Position numbers and translations under genes: made by a program. Below the pieces are notes generated by a model. The model was given only the letters and a program-made list of their open reading frames with translations, did not search any database and was not told the origin of the DNA. 64,000 nt of DNA from UBA5429 sp942493315 (lineage in GTDB: Bacteria > Bacteroidota > Bacteroidia > Bacteroidales > WCHB1-69). Below are positions 52,756-62,230 of the stretch, piece after piece. The DNA lies in contig OW818690.1 in the NCBI GenBank assembly GCA_942493315.1, forward strand, positions 124,001 through 188,000. The letters are read 5' to 3'. The stretch's first letter is position 1; the number at the start of each line of letters is the position of its first letter.

Positions 52756-55269
52756 ATGAAACATTATACAAAATATCTTTTGATTTTATTAGTCGCCAGT
52801 TTATCTTGGGCTTCCTTGCAGGCTCAAAATAAAGGAAAAGTTTATGGTACTATAAAAAATCAAAATAATGAACCTCTGGAAAATGTTCCAATTTTTACAA
52901 AACCTGAAGGAAATTCAACTTTCTCAAACGCTAACGGAACTTATGAAATCAGTATTCATGCTAATCAAAAAGTGGAATTGGTTTTTAAGGTTTTTGCATT
53001 AGAAGATACTTCAATTTTTGTTCAAGTCGCCTCCGGTGAAGCTTTATTACTTGATTTGAATGTATTTACTACAAATGAAAAATTAAACCCTTTCGTGATT
53101 AATGCCAAACCTATTGATGGGTATGTTCGTATTAAACCTGAAATCCGTTTTAATTTACCATCTCCTATGGGTGGAGCAGAATCTATTATCAAAATGTTTG
53201 CCGGTGTTTCTTCCCCTAATGAACTTACATCACAATATAGTGTAAGAGGTGGAAATTATGATGAAAATCTTATATATGTTAATGATATTCAAATATATAG
53301 GCCATTTTTAATCAGAAGTGGAAATCAGGAAGGGTTGAGTTTTGTAAATTTAGATTTAACTCAAAGTGTTAAATTTTCAGCAGGGGGTTTCACTTCAGAA
53401 TATGGTGATAAAATGGCTTCCGTTATGGATGTTGAATATAAAACTCCTAAAAAATTTGGAGGTAGCTTTTCTTTTGGATTACTTGGTGGGTCCGCTCATT
53501 TGGAAGGTGTTGTAAAAGATAAATCTAAAAAAAGGGATGTTTTTACTTATATCGTGGGATCACGGTTTAAATCAAATGCTTATTTACTGAGTGTTTTAGA
53601 TACCAAAGGGGAATACAAACCCCGTTTCTTTGATACCCAAATGTTACTTAATTGGAATGTGAGTGATTCCTTATCCATCAGTTTTCTGGGGAATTTTTCA
53701 TTGAATCAATATCTATATGTTCCTAAAAATAGAGAAACCTATTTTGGAACTCTTGAAAATGTTAAGAAATTTGTGGTCTATTATGAAGGACAAGAAGTGG
53801 ATCAGTATCAAAATTATTTAGGTGGCCTAACTCTTACTTATAAAACACATAAAAATTCTATTTATAAAGCGATTGTTTCCTCTTATTTTGCTAAGGAAAA
53901 AGAAACCTATGATATCTTATCTCAATATTGGTTGAAAGATGTTGAAATTGACCTAGGTAGTAGTGGCGAAAGTGCAGCTCAAGAAACTACCACCAGAGGC
54001 GTTGGCTCCTTTCGTGAACATGCCAGAAATAGTATCAATGCTATGATCACTTCCATTGATCTGAGAGCCAAATATTTTATCCAAAATCATATTTTATATT
54101 TTGGTGTTAAAGCTCAGAATGAGATCTTAATTGATAAAATTAAAGAATGGTCTTTTTACGATTCTTCAGGATATATTGTGCCTTCTATTAACACAATACC
54201 TGGCGAAATTGTCCCTTTAGATGATCCTTCCAGAGTGATTTTTTTTGGAGAAGGGAACTATTTGAATTCAAAAAACACGCTTAAGACAAACCGTATCAGT
54301 GGATTTATACAAGATATTTGGAGAACCGATTTCGATAGTACTAAACTATCTATTAATTATGGTTTTCGATTTAATTACTGGGATTTTAACAACGAACTAA
54401 CAGTTTCTCCCCGTGTGAATGTGATGCTGATTCCTAATTGGAAACGTAGCTGGACTTTTTGGTTTAAAACCGGTATCTATTATCAATCTCCTTTTTATAG
54501 AGAATTACGAAGACCCGATGGATCTCTGAACGAAAATATTAAATCTCAATTTTCTTATCAAGCGCTTTTATCTGCTGATTATGATTTCGTTATATGGAAT
54601 CGTCCATTTGTATTTACGACGGAAGCTTACTATAAATATTTAGACAATCTTATCTCCTATCAAATTGATAATGTTCGCATTATATATAGTGGCGAAAACG
54701 ATTCTAAAGGGTATGCAACCGGAATAGATATGAGATTAAGCGGAGAATTTATAAAAGGTTTGGAATCATGGATCGCCCTTTCTATCATGAAAACTGCCCA
54801 GGATTTTTATGGCGACTTCACAACAGACTCCCTTGGCAATCAAACAGAGATTGGATATGTTCCGAGACCCTCAGATCAAAGATTTGGTATCAATCTCTTT
54901 TTTCAGGATCACATTCCCGGGTATCCCAATTTAAGAGTCCATTTAAATTTTGTTTTTTCAAGTGGACTTCCATTTGTTGCACCTAACGCCGGTTCAATTG
55001 AAGAGTATTTCAGAACTCCCTGGTATAAAAGGGTTGACCTTGGATTTTCCTATATTTTCTTACAAAATAAAAGAGATAGATTGCAAGATCGTTGGAAATT
55101 TCTGAATAATTTTAATAATGCAGCTATCTATCTGGAAGTATTCAATTTATTTGACATTTCAAATGTATCTTCCTATTCTTGGATTCCTGATTTAGCAGGC
55201 AATATTTATGCTATTCCTAATTATCTAACTACCAGACTTATAAACTTAAAATTCGCAATAGAATTCTAA
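52756..55269 (+). CDS. TonB-dependent outer-membrane receptor with carboxypeptidase-regulatory-like domain
   Basis: An 837-residue outer-membrane transporter. Signal peptide MKHYTKYLLILLVASLSWASLQAQ. Residues of about 26-105 are the CarboxypepD-regulatory-like beta-sandwich (GKVYGTIKNQNNEPLENVPIF). The plug follows (YSVRGGNYDENLIYVNDIQIY). The rest is a 22-strand-type barrel ending NLKFAIEF, with terminal Phe. No SusD partner follows, so it is not a typical SusC pair; the substrate is unknown. Confidence 0.88.
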   Translation: MKHYTKYLLILLVASLSWASLQAQNKGKVYGTIKNQNNEPLENVPIFTKPEGNSTFSNANGTYEISIHANQKVELVFKVFALEDTSIFVQVASGEALLLDLNVFTTNEKLNPFVINAKPIDGYVRIKPEIRFNLPSPMGGAESIIKMFAGVSSPNELTSQYSVRGGNYDENLIYVNDIQIYRPFLIRSGNQEGLSFVNLDLTQSVKFSAGGFTSEYGDKMASVMDVEYKTPKKFGGSFSFGLLGGSAHLEGVVKDKSKKRDVFTYIVGSRFKSNAYLLSVLDTKGEYKPRFFDTQMLLNWNVSDSLSISFLGNFSLNQYLYVPKNRETYFGTLENVKKFVVYYEGQEVDQYQNYLGGLTLTYKTHKNSIYKAIVSSYFAKEKETYDILSQYWLKDVEIDLGSSGESAAQETTTRGVGSFREHARNSINAMITSIDLRAKYFIQNHILYFGVKAQNEILIDKIKEWSFYDSSGYIVPSINTIPGEIVPLDDPSRVIFFGEGNYLNSKNTLKTNRISGFIQDIWRTDFDSTKLSINYGFRFNYWDFNNELTVSPRVNVMLIPNWKRSWTFWFKTGIYYQSPFYRELRRPDGSLNENIKSQFSYQALLSADYDFVIWNRPFVFTTEAYYKYLDNLISYQIDNVRIIYSGENDSKGYATGIDMRLSGEFIKGLESWIALSIMKTAQDFYGDFTTDSLGNQTEIGYVPRPSDQRFGINLFFQDHIPGYPNLRVHLNFVFSSGLPFVAPNAGSIEEYFRTPWYKRVDLGFSYIFLQNKRDRLQDRWKFLNNFNNAAIYLEVFNLFDISNVSSYSWIPDLAGNIYAIPNYLTTRLINLKFAIEF

Positions 55270-55286
55270 GTTTGACCATAAATCTA

Positions 55287-55317
55287 TTGATTTTCAACCA
55301 TTTTTTTAGTATCTTTG
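55287..55317 (+). promoter_or_regulatory. Putative promoter of the MORN-repeat gene
   Basis: TTG at 55287-55289 and TATCTTTG at 55310-55317 are 20 bp apart. The start codon follows at 55338. Confidence 0.5.
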
Positions 55318-55337
55318 CGGCTTATAAAACAATAAAA

Positions 55338-56837
55338 ATGAAAAATTTTTGGTTTTTGAGTATCCTGATTTTTAGCGCCTTTTTACTAAATGGCCAGGAT
55401 ACGATTACCCAAAAAGAGTTCAAAATATTTTATTATCCCAATGGCCAGAAATCAAGTGAAGGGTATCTAATTAACGGAAATCCTGATGGTTATTGGAAAT
55501 CGTATAATGAAGCTGGCATTTTGGTTTCTGAAGGTAATCGCAAAAATTTTGAATTGGATAGCAATTGGATATTTTATGATGGTTCAGGAAAAAAGATTTC
55601 TGAAACCTATTACGCTAACGGAATTAAAAACGGATGGCGTAAACTCTATTTCGAGGATGAATATATTGTTGAAAATTATAAGTTGGATACCCTAACTGGT
55701 TCTGTTATTACTTATTTTAATAATGGAAAAATCAAGAAAATAGTATCCATAGTGGAGGGTAGAAAACACGGAATGGAGAAAGAATTTGACCAATCAGGAC
55801 TGGTAATTGCTGTTGCTCAATATTATGGTGGCATTTTAACACGTCGGGAACAAATTAACCGGACAGATAATTTTGGCTTTAAACAAGGAAATTGGAAACT
55901 GTTTTGGCCAAACGGTAATCTTCAGGAAGAGGGAACCTATTATAATAATAAGAAGCATGGTTTTTTTAAATATTATGATACACTCGGTAATTTCCTAAAT
56001 GTTGAAAAATGGGATAAAGATAATTTGCTTCAAGATGCTCCGGAAACCAAAACGTTGGAGATGAGAACTGCTTATCATAAGAATGGGAACCCATCCATTA
56101 CCGCAACTTATTACAAAGGTGTTCCGGAAGGGATACGTCGTGAATTTGATACTGCAGGAAATGTGATCAAAGGGTACATTTTCAATAAAGGTTGGATGAA
56201 ATATGAAGGGATTACAGACTTAAACGGGATGAGACAAGGCCTTTGGAAAGAATACTATGAAACCGGAGAATTAAGATCTTTGGGAAAATATTCAAACTCA
56301 AAAATGGTAGGAGAATGGAAGTTCTTTTATCCAAATCAAGATATTGAAATCATTGGGAATTATAGAAACGGAAAAAAAGATGGCTTGTGGCAATGGTTTT
56401 ATCCCAACAGACAATTGTTAATGGAAGAAAATTGGGAAGAAGGTGTTCATGAAGGTTTATTTGTAGAATACGATGAAGTTGGCCATATTCTGACCAAAGG
56501 GAACTACTCTGAAGGTGCTGAAGAGGGAGAATGGATCTATGTGAATAGAGGGGTTGTAGAGAAAGGGAGTTACTATGACGGCATGAAAACAGGCGCATGG
56601 CGTATTTGGTTTGATAATGGTAATCTGGCTTTTGAAATGGAATATGAACAGGATCTTTTCAATGGAAAATATGTTGCATATTGGGAAAATGGAAAAACTA
56701 AATTATCCGGAAAATATGTTACCGGAATTCAAGTTGGTATTTGGATCAAATATGACAAAGAAGGAAATCCTTATTTAACAACGACTTACAAAGATGGAAA
56801 AGAGATTCAATGGAATCAATACCAAATAAATGATTAA
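55338..56837 (+). CDS. MORN/YwqK-type repeat protein, exported
   Basis: A 499-residue protein with signal peptide MKNFWFLSILIFSAFLLNGQ. It consists of about 18-20 MORN-like repeats of 20-24 residues (FYYPNGQKSSEGYLINGNPDGYWKSYNEAG; KNGKKDGLWQWFYPN; KYSNSKMVGEWKFFYP). I chose ATG 55338 over a TTG- or ATG-type start 22 codons upstream, because the signal peptide and the promoter fix it. It overlaps the frame start of the next gene's transcript but not its chosen start. It resembles the shorter lipoprotein at 14195-14860 in repeat type. Confidence 0.82.
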   Translation: MKNFWFLSILIFSAFLLNGQDTITQKEFKIFYYPNGQKSSEGYLINGNPDGYWKSYNEAGILVSEGNRKNFELDSNWIFYDGSGKKISETYYANGIKNGWRKLYFEDEYIVENYKLDTLTGSVITYFNNGKIKKIVSIVEGRKHGMEKEFDQSGLVIAVAQYYGGILTRREQINRTDNFGFKQGNWKLFWPNGNLQEEGTYYNNKKHGFFKYYDTLGNFLNVEKWDKDNLLQDAPETKTLEMRTAYHKNGNPSITATYYKGVPEGIRREFDTAGNVIKGYIFNKGWMKYEGITDLNGMRQGLWKEYYETGELRSLGKYSNSKMVGEWKFFYPNQDIEIIGNYRNGKKDGLWQWFYPNRQLLMEENWEEGVHEGLFVEYDEVGHILTKGNYSEGAEEGEWIYVNRGVVEKGSYYDGMKTGAWRIWFDNGNLAFEMEYEQDLFNGKYVAYWENGKTKLSGKYVTGIQVGIWIKYDKEGNPYLTTTYKDGKEIQWNQYQIND

Positions 56838-56889
56838 TAATTATACTATAAATAAAGCATTCCCGTTTTATGGGGGAAGAATCGATTCA

Positions 56890-58428
56890 ATGAAAAAAAT
56901 TATTGCCTTATTAATACTCTCCTTTACATTATCATTTGTTAATGCTCAAAATGATACAATAGAAAATTCAATTACAGATCAAACATTTCAGGATCAGCTT
57001 ATTAAAGAGATGGATGCCATGTTGGATTTATGGTATATCAAATGCCAACTTCCTAAAGTGGTCAATCCTGTTCTTGTTGACGATACAACTTCCGTTCCAT
57101 TTTCAGATTCTTTGGTATATCAAAGATTAAGAGCTATAAATACTGTTGTTCCTTTAGCTTACAATAACTCTGTAAAAAAATGGATAGAGCTTTATGTGTA
57201 TAAAAGGAAAAAATCATCTTCCATATTAATTGGGTTATCTGAGTTTTACTATCCTTTTATGCAAGAGATTTTTGATAAATATGGTGTCCCTGAAGAGTTA
57301 ATCTACTTGACTATTATTGAATCAGGGTTAAATCCAATTGCCGTTTCAAGAGTTGGGGCTACCGGAATTTGGCAATTTATGCATGGAACCGGGAAAATTT
57401 ATGGATTAGAGGTTAATACTTTTGTAGATGATCGCAGAGATCCGTTAAAAGCAACTGATGCAGCTGCTCGGCATTTAAAAGATTTGTATAATATATTCAA
57501 TGATTGGGGATTAGCCATTTCTGCTTACAATTGTGGAACCGGAAATGTACGTAAAGCGATAGCTCGTTCCGGAGGTAAAACTGATTTCTGGAGTGTTCGC
57601 TCCTACCTTCCCAGAGAAACTCAAAATTACTATCCTGCTTACATAGCCGCACTCTATTTGGCAACGTACCATCAGCAACATGGGATTCCGGCAGCCAAAA
57701 TTTCGATCCCATTCTCTGTAGATACTATTATGGTTCACAATGAGCTCCATTTTGAACAGATCTCTTCAGTTTTAGATATTGACATTGATGAAATCAAAAT
57801 ATTAAATCCACAATATAAGAGAAATGTTATTCCTGCTTACTCCGAAGCGTATCCTTTAAGATTAAAAAACAAAGATATTATTCGATTTTTAGATTTAAAA
57901 GATTCCATTTTTCATTATAAATACGAAGATTATTTTGCTCCCATCAAGGTATATCAGGGGATGTTTACAGGGGAAGCGGTTGCATCGACGGATTACAAAA
58001 AGTTGTATCACATTGTTAAATCTAAGGAAACCTTAGCATCCATTTCAACCAAGTATGGGTTATCTGTGACTGAATTAAAACAGATGAACAAATTAAAATC
58101 TAACTATGTAAAACCGAAGCAAAAATTGTTTGTGGGGTATGAATATTTAGATAAAAAGCCCAAAGAGAATGCTGATTCAACAAAAACCATTTTAGTAACA
58201 GATTCAACAGCAACCTCATCCGTTACATCAAAGCCTGCAGATACAACGCAAGTTAAACCGGAACCGAAGACTCTTAAAGATAAGATTCATATTGTCAAAT
58301 CGGGGGAAACGATCAGTTCTATAGCCCGAAAATACAATAAAACGGCAAAACAGTTACTTGATTACAATCATATTAAAAATCCAAATACTATTGGGATTGG
58401 ACAAAAAATCAAAATTCCGCAATCCTAA
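56890..58428 (+). CDS. Membrane-bound lytic murein transglycosylase D-like protein with LysM repeats
   Basis: A 512-residue exported enzyme cleaving glycan strands of peptidoglycan. Signal peptide MKKIIALLILSFTLSFVNAQ. The SLT domain is at about residues 125-245: the catalytic Glu is in TIIESGLNPIAVSRVGATGIWQFM, and AISAYNCGTGNVRKAI is the second motif. Two clear LysM repeats are at about 375-420 (YHIVKSKETLASISTKYG) and 465-512 (IHIVKSGETISSIARKYN), joined by a Thr/Ser/Lys-rich linker. I chose ATG 56890 by the signal peptide. It sits 52 bp after the MORN-repeat gene and may be co-transcribed. Confidence 0.9.
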   Translation: MKKIIALLILSFTLSFVNAQNDTIENSITDQTFQDQLIKEMDAMLDLWYIKCQLPKVVNPVLVDDTTSVPFSDSLVYQRLRAINTVVPLAYNNSVKKWIELYVYKRKKSSSILIGLSEFYYPFMQEIFDKYGVPEELIYLTIIESGLNPIAVSRVGATGIWQFMHGTGKIYGLEVNTFVDDRRDPLKATDAAARHLKDLYNIFNDWGLAISAYNCGTGNVRKAIARSGGKTDFWSVRSYLPRETQNYYPAYIAALYLATYHQQHGIPAAKISIPFSVDTIMVHNELHFEQISSVLDIDIDEIKILNPQYKRNVIPAYSEAYPLRLKNKDIIRFLDLKDSIFHYKYEDYFAPIKVYQGMFTGEAVASTDYKKLYHIVKSKETLASISTKYGLSVTELKQMNKLKSNYVKPKQKLFVGYEYLDKKPKENADSTKTILVTDSTATSSVTSKPADTTQVKPEPKTLKDKIHIVKSGETISSIARKYNKTAKQLLDYNHIKNPNTIGIGQKIKIPQS

Positions 58429-58561
58429 AAAAAAATAGTTTTTTACGAATAACCGGGGATTCATATTGATTTTTTTTGTACTTTTGCACCCTCAAAAAAT
58501 GGGATTGAAGCATTTCCGCATAAAGTGTAAAACGTCATTAAACCAATTTTTTGAAGAAAAG

Positions 58562-58634
58562 GGTTCGGTAGCTCAATGGATAGAGCAATTGCCTTCTAAG
58601 CAATAGGTTACTGGTTCGATCCCAGTCCGAATCA
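58562..58634 (+). tRNA. tRNA-Arg (anticodon TCT)
   Basis: A 73-nt cloverleaf: acceptor GGTTCGG with CCGAATC (one G-U pair), D-arm GCTC/GAGC, anticodon stem ATTGC/GCAAT around CTTCTAA (anticodon TCT), variable AGGTT, T-arm ACTGG-TTCGATC-CCAGT, discriminator A. CCA is not encoded. A TACTTTTG box lies at 58479-58486. Confidence 0.96.
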
Positions 58635-58645
58635 CATTAGAAAAA

Positions 58646-58678
58646 AGCACCTTGATTTTGAAATCAAGGTGCTTTTTT
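58646..58678. terminator. Intrinsic terminator after tRNA-Arg
   Basis: A perfect 13-bp stem AGCACCTTGATTT (58646-58658) / AAATCAAGGTGCT (58661-58673) with a 2-base loop by strict pairing (more likely a tetraloop), followed by seven T. The preceding A-run makes it bidirectional, so it can also end the portal-like gene. Confidence 0.85.
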
Positions 58679-58768
58679 TGTTTCACTGACCTTCTGTTGA
58701 AATAATTGATAGTTTGATTTTTGTATATTCAGTTGTAACAAATTGGACATCTTACAAAGGATGTAAGG

Positions 58769-59851
58769 TCATTTATTGACTTTTTGGTCAATGTGGCAGC
58801 AAGTACAGTCAATGTAATAACCAAAGGCATTTAATCCTAAAAACTCACTTAACTTCTCACAAAACTCTTTCACATCTGGAATAATCACAGAAGTGTAAAC
58901 TTTTACTTCTGCTTCTTTTACATTATTAAATGTGGATTGGTCCTTTCTCGGAATTAATACAGAATCGATATTGTATGCTCCGGCTATACTTGAAGCATCA
59001 GCAAGAGCTTCATCAAAAGTATCAGCATCTTTCTTCTCATTTACAATGGCTCCAATAGCTCCTCTTTTTGTGTAAATGATATTTCGGGCTTCATAAACTG
59101 CACATAAATTTGAAATAGGATATTTTTGTGCTAGCAACCTACTTCTACCATAGAAATAGTTTTGATTTAGTTCTAAGCAAAAATTATCTCTGTAGTGCAT
59201 GATCAATCGGGGATCACATTGTAAAAATCCTCCTGTTGAATGAATATTATAGCTTTTTATAGGATTTTGATCTCTCTTTGGAGTGAATAATTGATTATTA
59301 TACCCTGAATCAATAGAAACTAATTGAGAGGGTAAAACCCAGAAATTTTCACAAATGTCCCAAAGGTTTTGAGTTCCTGGTAATGTTGGTGCATAAATAT
59401 AGGAATCTCCAACCAAGTATTTATAAATAAAAACTTGCTGTACGAATTCTTTGAAAGTTTGGAGTGGATTTGGTTTATTGAAAAACCTTTTCATTTTCTC
59501 TCCAACTATCTTGTCTTTAGGACTTGTAGCTGAATCTGACCAAACAACTGTGTCATCATCCCAACGTTTTACAACGAAGTTGCCATTCTTAATACGACTA
59601 GTAAGATAATTAATTGGGAACTGAATTTCAGCAATATTTTCAAAAAGAAAAACAAAGTTTCTGATGTATGAATTTGGAGAAAAAACTATATTGACATAGT
59701 TCTCAACATTCTCTAATGAATAGGATGGTATAGTCCCATTGACATTTCCTTGATCATCTCTTACAAGATCCGCTGATTTTTTTGTTAGCTGAATCTCTTG
59801 ATTTTGTTTTCCTATGTAAATAAAATTACCGGATGGCAATGGAATCTTCAT
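58769..59851 (-). CDS. Phage portal-like protein, C-terminally short
   Basis: A 360-residue protein resembling phage portal proteins, which form the DNA entry ring of tailed-phage heads. Supporting stretches are KPNPLQTFKEFVQQVFIYKYLVGDSYIYAP, RLIMHYRDNF, YFYGRSRLLA and EARNIIYTKRGAIGAIV. Portal proteins usually have another 50-100 residues; here the chain ends NAFGYYIDCTCCHIDQKVNK, so it may be truncated. No terminase, capsid or tail gene is next to it. It lies between tRNA-Arg and an Rhs fragment, and its first 100 residues recur in the fragment at 61863-62213. A TATTTTTG box (complement of 59870-59877) is just before the start. Confidence 0.65.
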   Translation of the reverse strand: MKIPLPSGNFIYIGKQNQEIQLTKKSADLVRDDQGNVNGTIPSYSLENVENYVNIVFSPNSYIRNFVFLFENIAEIQFPINYLTSRIKNGNFVVKRWDDDTVVWSDSATSPKDKIVGEKMKRFFNKPNPLQTFKEFVQQVFIYKYLVGDSYIYAPTLPGTQNLWDICENFWVLPSQLVSIDSGYNNQLFTPKRDQNPIKSYNIHSTGGFLQCDPRLIMHYRDNFCLELNQNYFYGRSRLLAQKYPISNLCAVYEARNIIYTKRGAIGAIVNEKKDADTFDEALADASSIAGAYNIDSVLIPRKDQSTFNNVKEAEVKVYTSVIIPDVKEFCEKLSEFLGLNAFGYYIDCTCCHIDQKVNK

Positions 59852-59867
59852 TATTTTTGTTTTTGTT

Positions 59868-59953
59868 TACAAAAATAATTTGGAATATAAGGTGAAAATG
59901 CGGATTTTGAAGTTTGATATATATCAAAAGAGCATCCTTCTTAAGATGCTCTT
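59868..59953 (-). repeat. Portal-leader repeat copy B with hairpin
   Basis: Shared with copy C (62231-62313) from CAAAAATAATT through AAATGCG...TTTTGAAGTTT and the ATATATATC palindrome. Copy B has the perfect 16-bp dyad TTTGATATATATCAAA (59913-59928) and next to it the stem AAGAGCATC (59928-59936) / GATGCTCTT (59945-59953). On the minus strand the hairpin is followed by TTTT, terminator-like, and then by the TATTTTTG box of the portal gene. The order suggests a transcript end or attenuator directly before the portal-like gene. Confidence 0.75.
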
Positions 59954-60023
59954 GGGTATTAGTTTAGTATACAAATAAGTATATTTTGGTCAGGATTTCA
60001 TGATCTTTTGTGGATTGATATAG

Positions 60024-60031
60024 CAAAGATA
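60024..60031 (-). promoter_or_regulatory. -7 promoter box before the portal leader
   Basis: CAAAGATA, read as TATCTTTG on the minus strand, within a segment (GCAAAGATAGTGAAATGGGA) whose relative recurs near 62393-62420 as GCAAAGTTAATTAAATGGGA. Its place about 70 bp before the leader hairpin is kept at both copies. Confidence 0.4.
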
Positions 60032-60123
60032 GTGAAATGGGAGAAACTGGGGGAGATACATGATTTTTTATCGTAGTAAAAAAAGGGCCTTTCAAATTTT
60101 TGAAAAATATCTTTTCAAAAAAT

Positions 60124-60600
60124 CTAATGAACTTTTCGTTTTGGTTGTTTCAAAGGATTATTTTCTAAATAAATGTAATATGCCTCTATATCATCTTTAT
60201 TTGTTGAATAAAATAGTCCTAATATCTCATAAACAAAATATAGATCGCAATTCCATTCAGTTTCATTATAAATTGCATTTCCATCAAATCCCATAGTAAC
60301 ATGACAAGGATCATTAAATCTACTTGAGAGAAAATTTTCATTTATGCTAGCAACAGTAACCCAATATTTTTCTGAAACTTCAATATTTCTTTTGTAAATC
60401 GGACATTTTCTGGTAATAATTTTTAATTTTTGATTATTTGATATAGCATAGATCATATAATAATCTTGGGTGGAATCAATTTTAATAATTTCAATTTCTA
60501 AATTTTTTTTAATTTCACATTGATTAAAATTTTGCGTATAAATGTTGTTTTTTAAAAAAAATAAACATATTATTAAATAAATATATTTTTTAGTTTTCAT
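60124..60600 (-). CDS. Small secreted protein, candidate immunity to the Rhs fragment
   Basis: A 158-residue protein with signal peptide-like start MKTKKYIYLIICLFFLKNNIYTQ. The mature part (YMIYAISNNQKLKIITRKCPIYK; WVTVASINENFLSS) looks like a small beta-barrel or OB-like fold but matches no family I know. Its start codon shares one base with the stop of the upstream Rhs fragment gene (60600), the typical tight coupling of toxin C-terminus and immunity gene. The role is inferred from position only. Confidence 0.6.
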   Translation of the reverse strand: MKTKKYIYLIICLFFLKNNIYTQNFNQCEIKKNLEIEIIKIDSTQDYYMIYAISNNQKLKIITRKCPIYKRNIEVSEKYWVTVASINENFLSSRFNDPCHVTMGFDGNAIYNETEWNCDLYFVYEILGLFYSTNKDDIEAYYIYLENNPLKQPKRKVH

Positions 60601-61565
60601 TATTTTAATTTTGAAGTTTTTACTACTGTATCACGATTTGTACCATCTCCAAGATGAAAATCAATCCATTTTATTTGATTTCTTTGATTCTCGTTGTATA
60701 ATCTTACCTGATTTTTATCAAAATAATAAACACTAACTGGGCCTGATTGTCGAAATAGCGTTGTGTTATGTGCCTGCTCCCAATATGGATTGTTTTTTCC
60801 TGTTTCCAATGATGAAATTCCACTTCTTTCGGCTAATTTTGCTCCAATATAAGGTTCAATCATTTCGTGTAAAGAAGTACGGTAAGGAGTATTATAAAAT
60901 TCATCCATAACAATTAAATCAGGAACTATTACAGTTTGATATGCATAAGTGGAAGTAGAACTAAATCCTTCAGCTCCTAACACTCCTCCTCTAATATCAT
61001 TACCACAAAATGTACCGCCAAATGCTTCATCTTTTTCACTTCTCCAATTTGCTGTAATTTTTACATGCACTGTTTTATCATTAACAGCATCCAATATTTG
61101 TTGTGCTTCTTCAGAAATTGGTCCTTTCCCCGTATATTTTCCAGAAAGATTACCATTTCTATCCATTTTTAATTTAACTCCATATTCTTTAGCTCCTTTT
61201 TTCACTTGCTCAAAATATTCTTTTTTTGCACCTCCTGATATGTTTACATCCCTCCCATCCGGATCCACTAAAATTACCGGATTATTCGCACAGTAGTTAT
61301 ACGGCGACATGCTGGGGTACTTATCACTCATCGGGTCAACAGAGAGCCATATACTTAAACCGCTGTCATAGTAACGAGCTCCAAAATAGTTGTACCCGGT
61401 TTCGGCATCCTTAATTTTGCCGGTAAATGTATAAGGAGCGTTCCATGAGGAGTTACGTTGGTCAACCCAATCTTCTCCGAATGGCAAGTAGTGAAGGTTA
61501 CCGCTTCCATATAATGTCAGATTATCCATATAAGCAAAGTTCATCCAGTTTCCGTTTATGTTCAT
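60600..61565 (-). CDS. Orphan Rhs-core C-terminal module with putative toxin domain
   Basis: A 321-residue fragment of an Rhs protein. Residues of about 45-110 are the Rhs-repeat-associated core (FTGKIKDAETGYNYFGARYYDSGLSIWLSVDPMSDKYPSMSPYNYCANNPVILVDPDGRD). Residues of about 110-321 are the variable C-terminus. It includes SLHEMIEPYIGAKLAE and YWEQAHN, a His/Glu pattern that might be a metallopeptidase site, though not a canonical HExxH. No signal peptide and none of the long YD-repeat shell are present, so this is an orphan or displaced C-terminal module and may be expressed only after recombination. Confidence 0.75.
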   Translation of the reverse strand: MNINGNWMNFAYMDNLTLYGSGNLHYLPFGEDWVDQRNSSWNAPYTFTGKIKDAETGYNYFGARYYDSGLSIWLSVDPMSDKYPSMSPYNYCANNPVILVDPDGRDVNISGGAKKEYFEQVKKGAKEYGVKLKMDRNGNLSGKYTGKGPISEEAQQILDAVNDKTVHVKITANWRSEKDEAFGGTFCGNDIRGGVLGAEGFSSTSTYAYQTVIVPDLIVMDEFYNTPYRTSLHEMIEPYIGAKLAERSGISSLETGKNNPYWEQAHNTTLFRQSGPVSVYYFDKNQVRLYNENQRNQIKWIDFHLGDGTNRDTVVKTSKLK

Positions 61566-61639
61566 TAGAGTATTTCAATGTTGATTTAGATGCGACAAAT
61601 ATACAACTTTTTAATAACGTAAACTTCTTCTTCTTTTTT

Positions 61640-61725
61640 TTACTGCAAAGGACACAAAGAAAAATATCACAAAGATCCCAATGAAAAACCCTCAGCGTTC
61701 CCTGCGTCCTCTGCGAGATTTTTGC
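61640..61725. repeat. Dispersed CAATGAAAAACCCTCAGCG repeat, second copy
   Basis: Contains TGCAAAGGACACAAAG and TCACAAAGATC on the left and CCCTGCG-TCCTCTGCGAG on the right, an imperfect inverted repeat. The central 19 bp at 61679-61697 are identical to 15042-15060. It lies between the Rhs fragment and the truncated portal-like gene. The rest of 61566-61862 shows nothing coding. Confidence 0.6.
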
Positions 61726-61862
61726 TAATCTAATAAAAGGTTGGTGGCGGTTTTTATAAAATATTCTTTTACAGTAAAATCTATAAAATGCTTATTTTTC
61801 TAAGATCCTGTACCAATCATTTATGAGAATAGCAGCTTATTGACAAAATCGGACAACTATTT

Positions 61863-62213
61863 TTAAGTATTGACACTTTGGCTCCAGTCACAAGTCTCCA
61901 GTTTCCTTATATCATCCCATCTCTTTACTGTAAACTTTCCGTTTATGATCCTACTTGTAAGATAATTGATCGGAAACTGGATCTCTGGAATGTTTTCATA
62001 TATGAAAACCAAATTTTGTAGCCGGTGATTGTTTTGAAAAACCAAATCAACATACTTGTCAATACTTCCAAGAGAATAAGTTGGTATTGCACCTATTACC
62101 GCTCCTTTATCATCTCTAACTATGTCCATTGACTTAGTGGCAAGATTTTCTGGTGGCAAAGATTTTGATTTCTTACCGAATTGAAAAAAATAGTCATTAA
62201 CTTGGATTTGCAT
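61863..62213 (-). pseudogene. Truncated portal-like gene (N-terminal fragment)
   Basis: About 116 codons starting MQIQVNDYFFQFGKKSKS (a GTG one codon earlier is possible). It is paralogous to the first 110 residues of the gene at 58769-59851: ENIPEIQFPINYLTSRIING and KFTVKRWDD correspond to ENIAEIQFPINYLTSRIKNG and NFVVKRWDD. It then departs (IRKLETCDWSQSVNT) and stops. Its leader carries repeat copy C. Confidence 0.7.
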
Positions 62214-62230
62214 CACTTTTCATTTATATC

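Noticed and set aside
52756..55269. SusC/SusD utilisation locus
   Set aside because: No SusD gene follows and no glycan-active enzymes are nearby; it is better left as a general TonB-dependent receptor.
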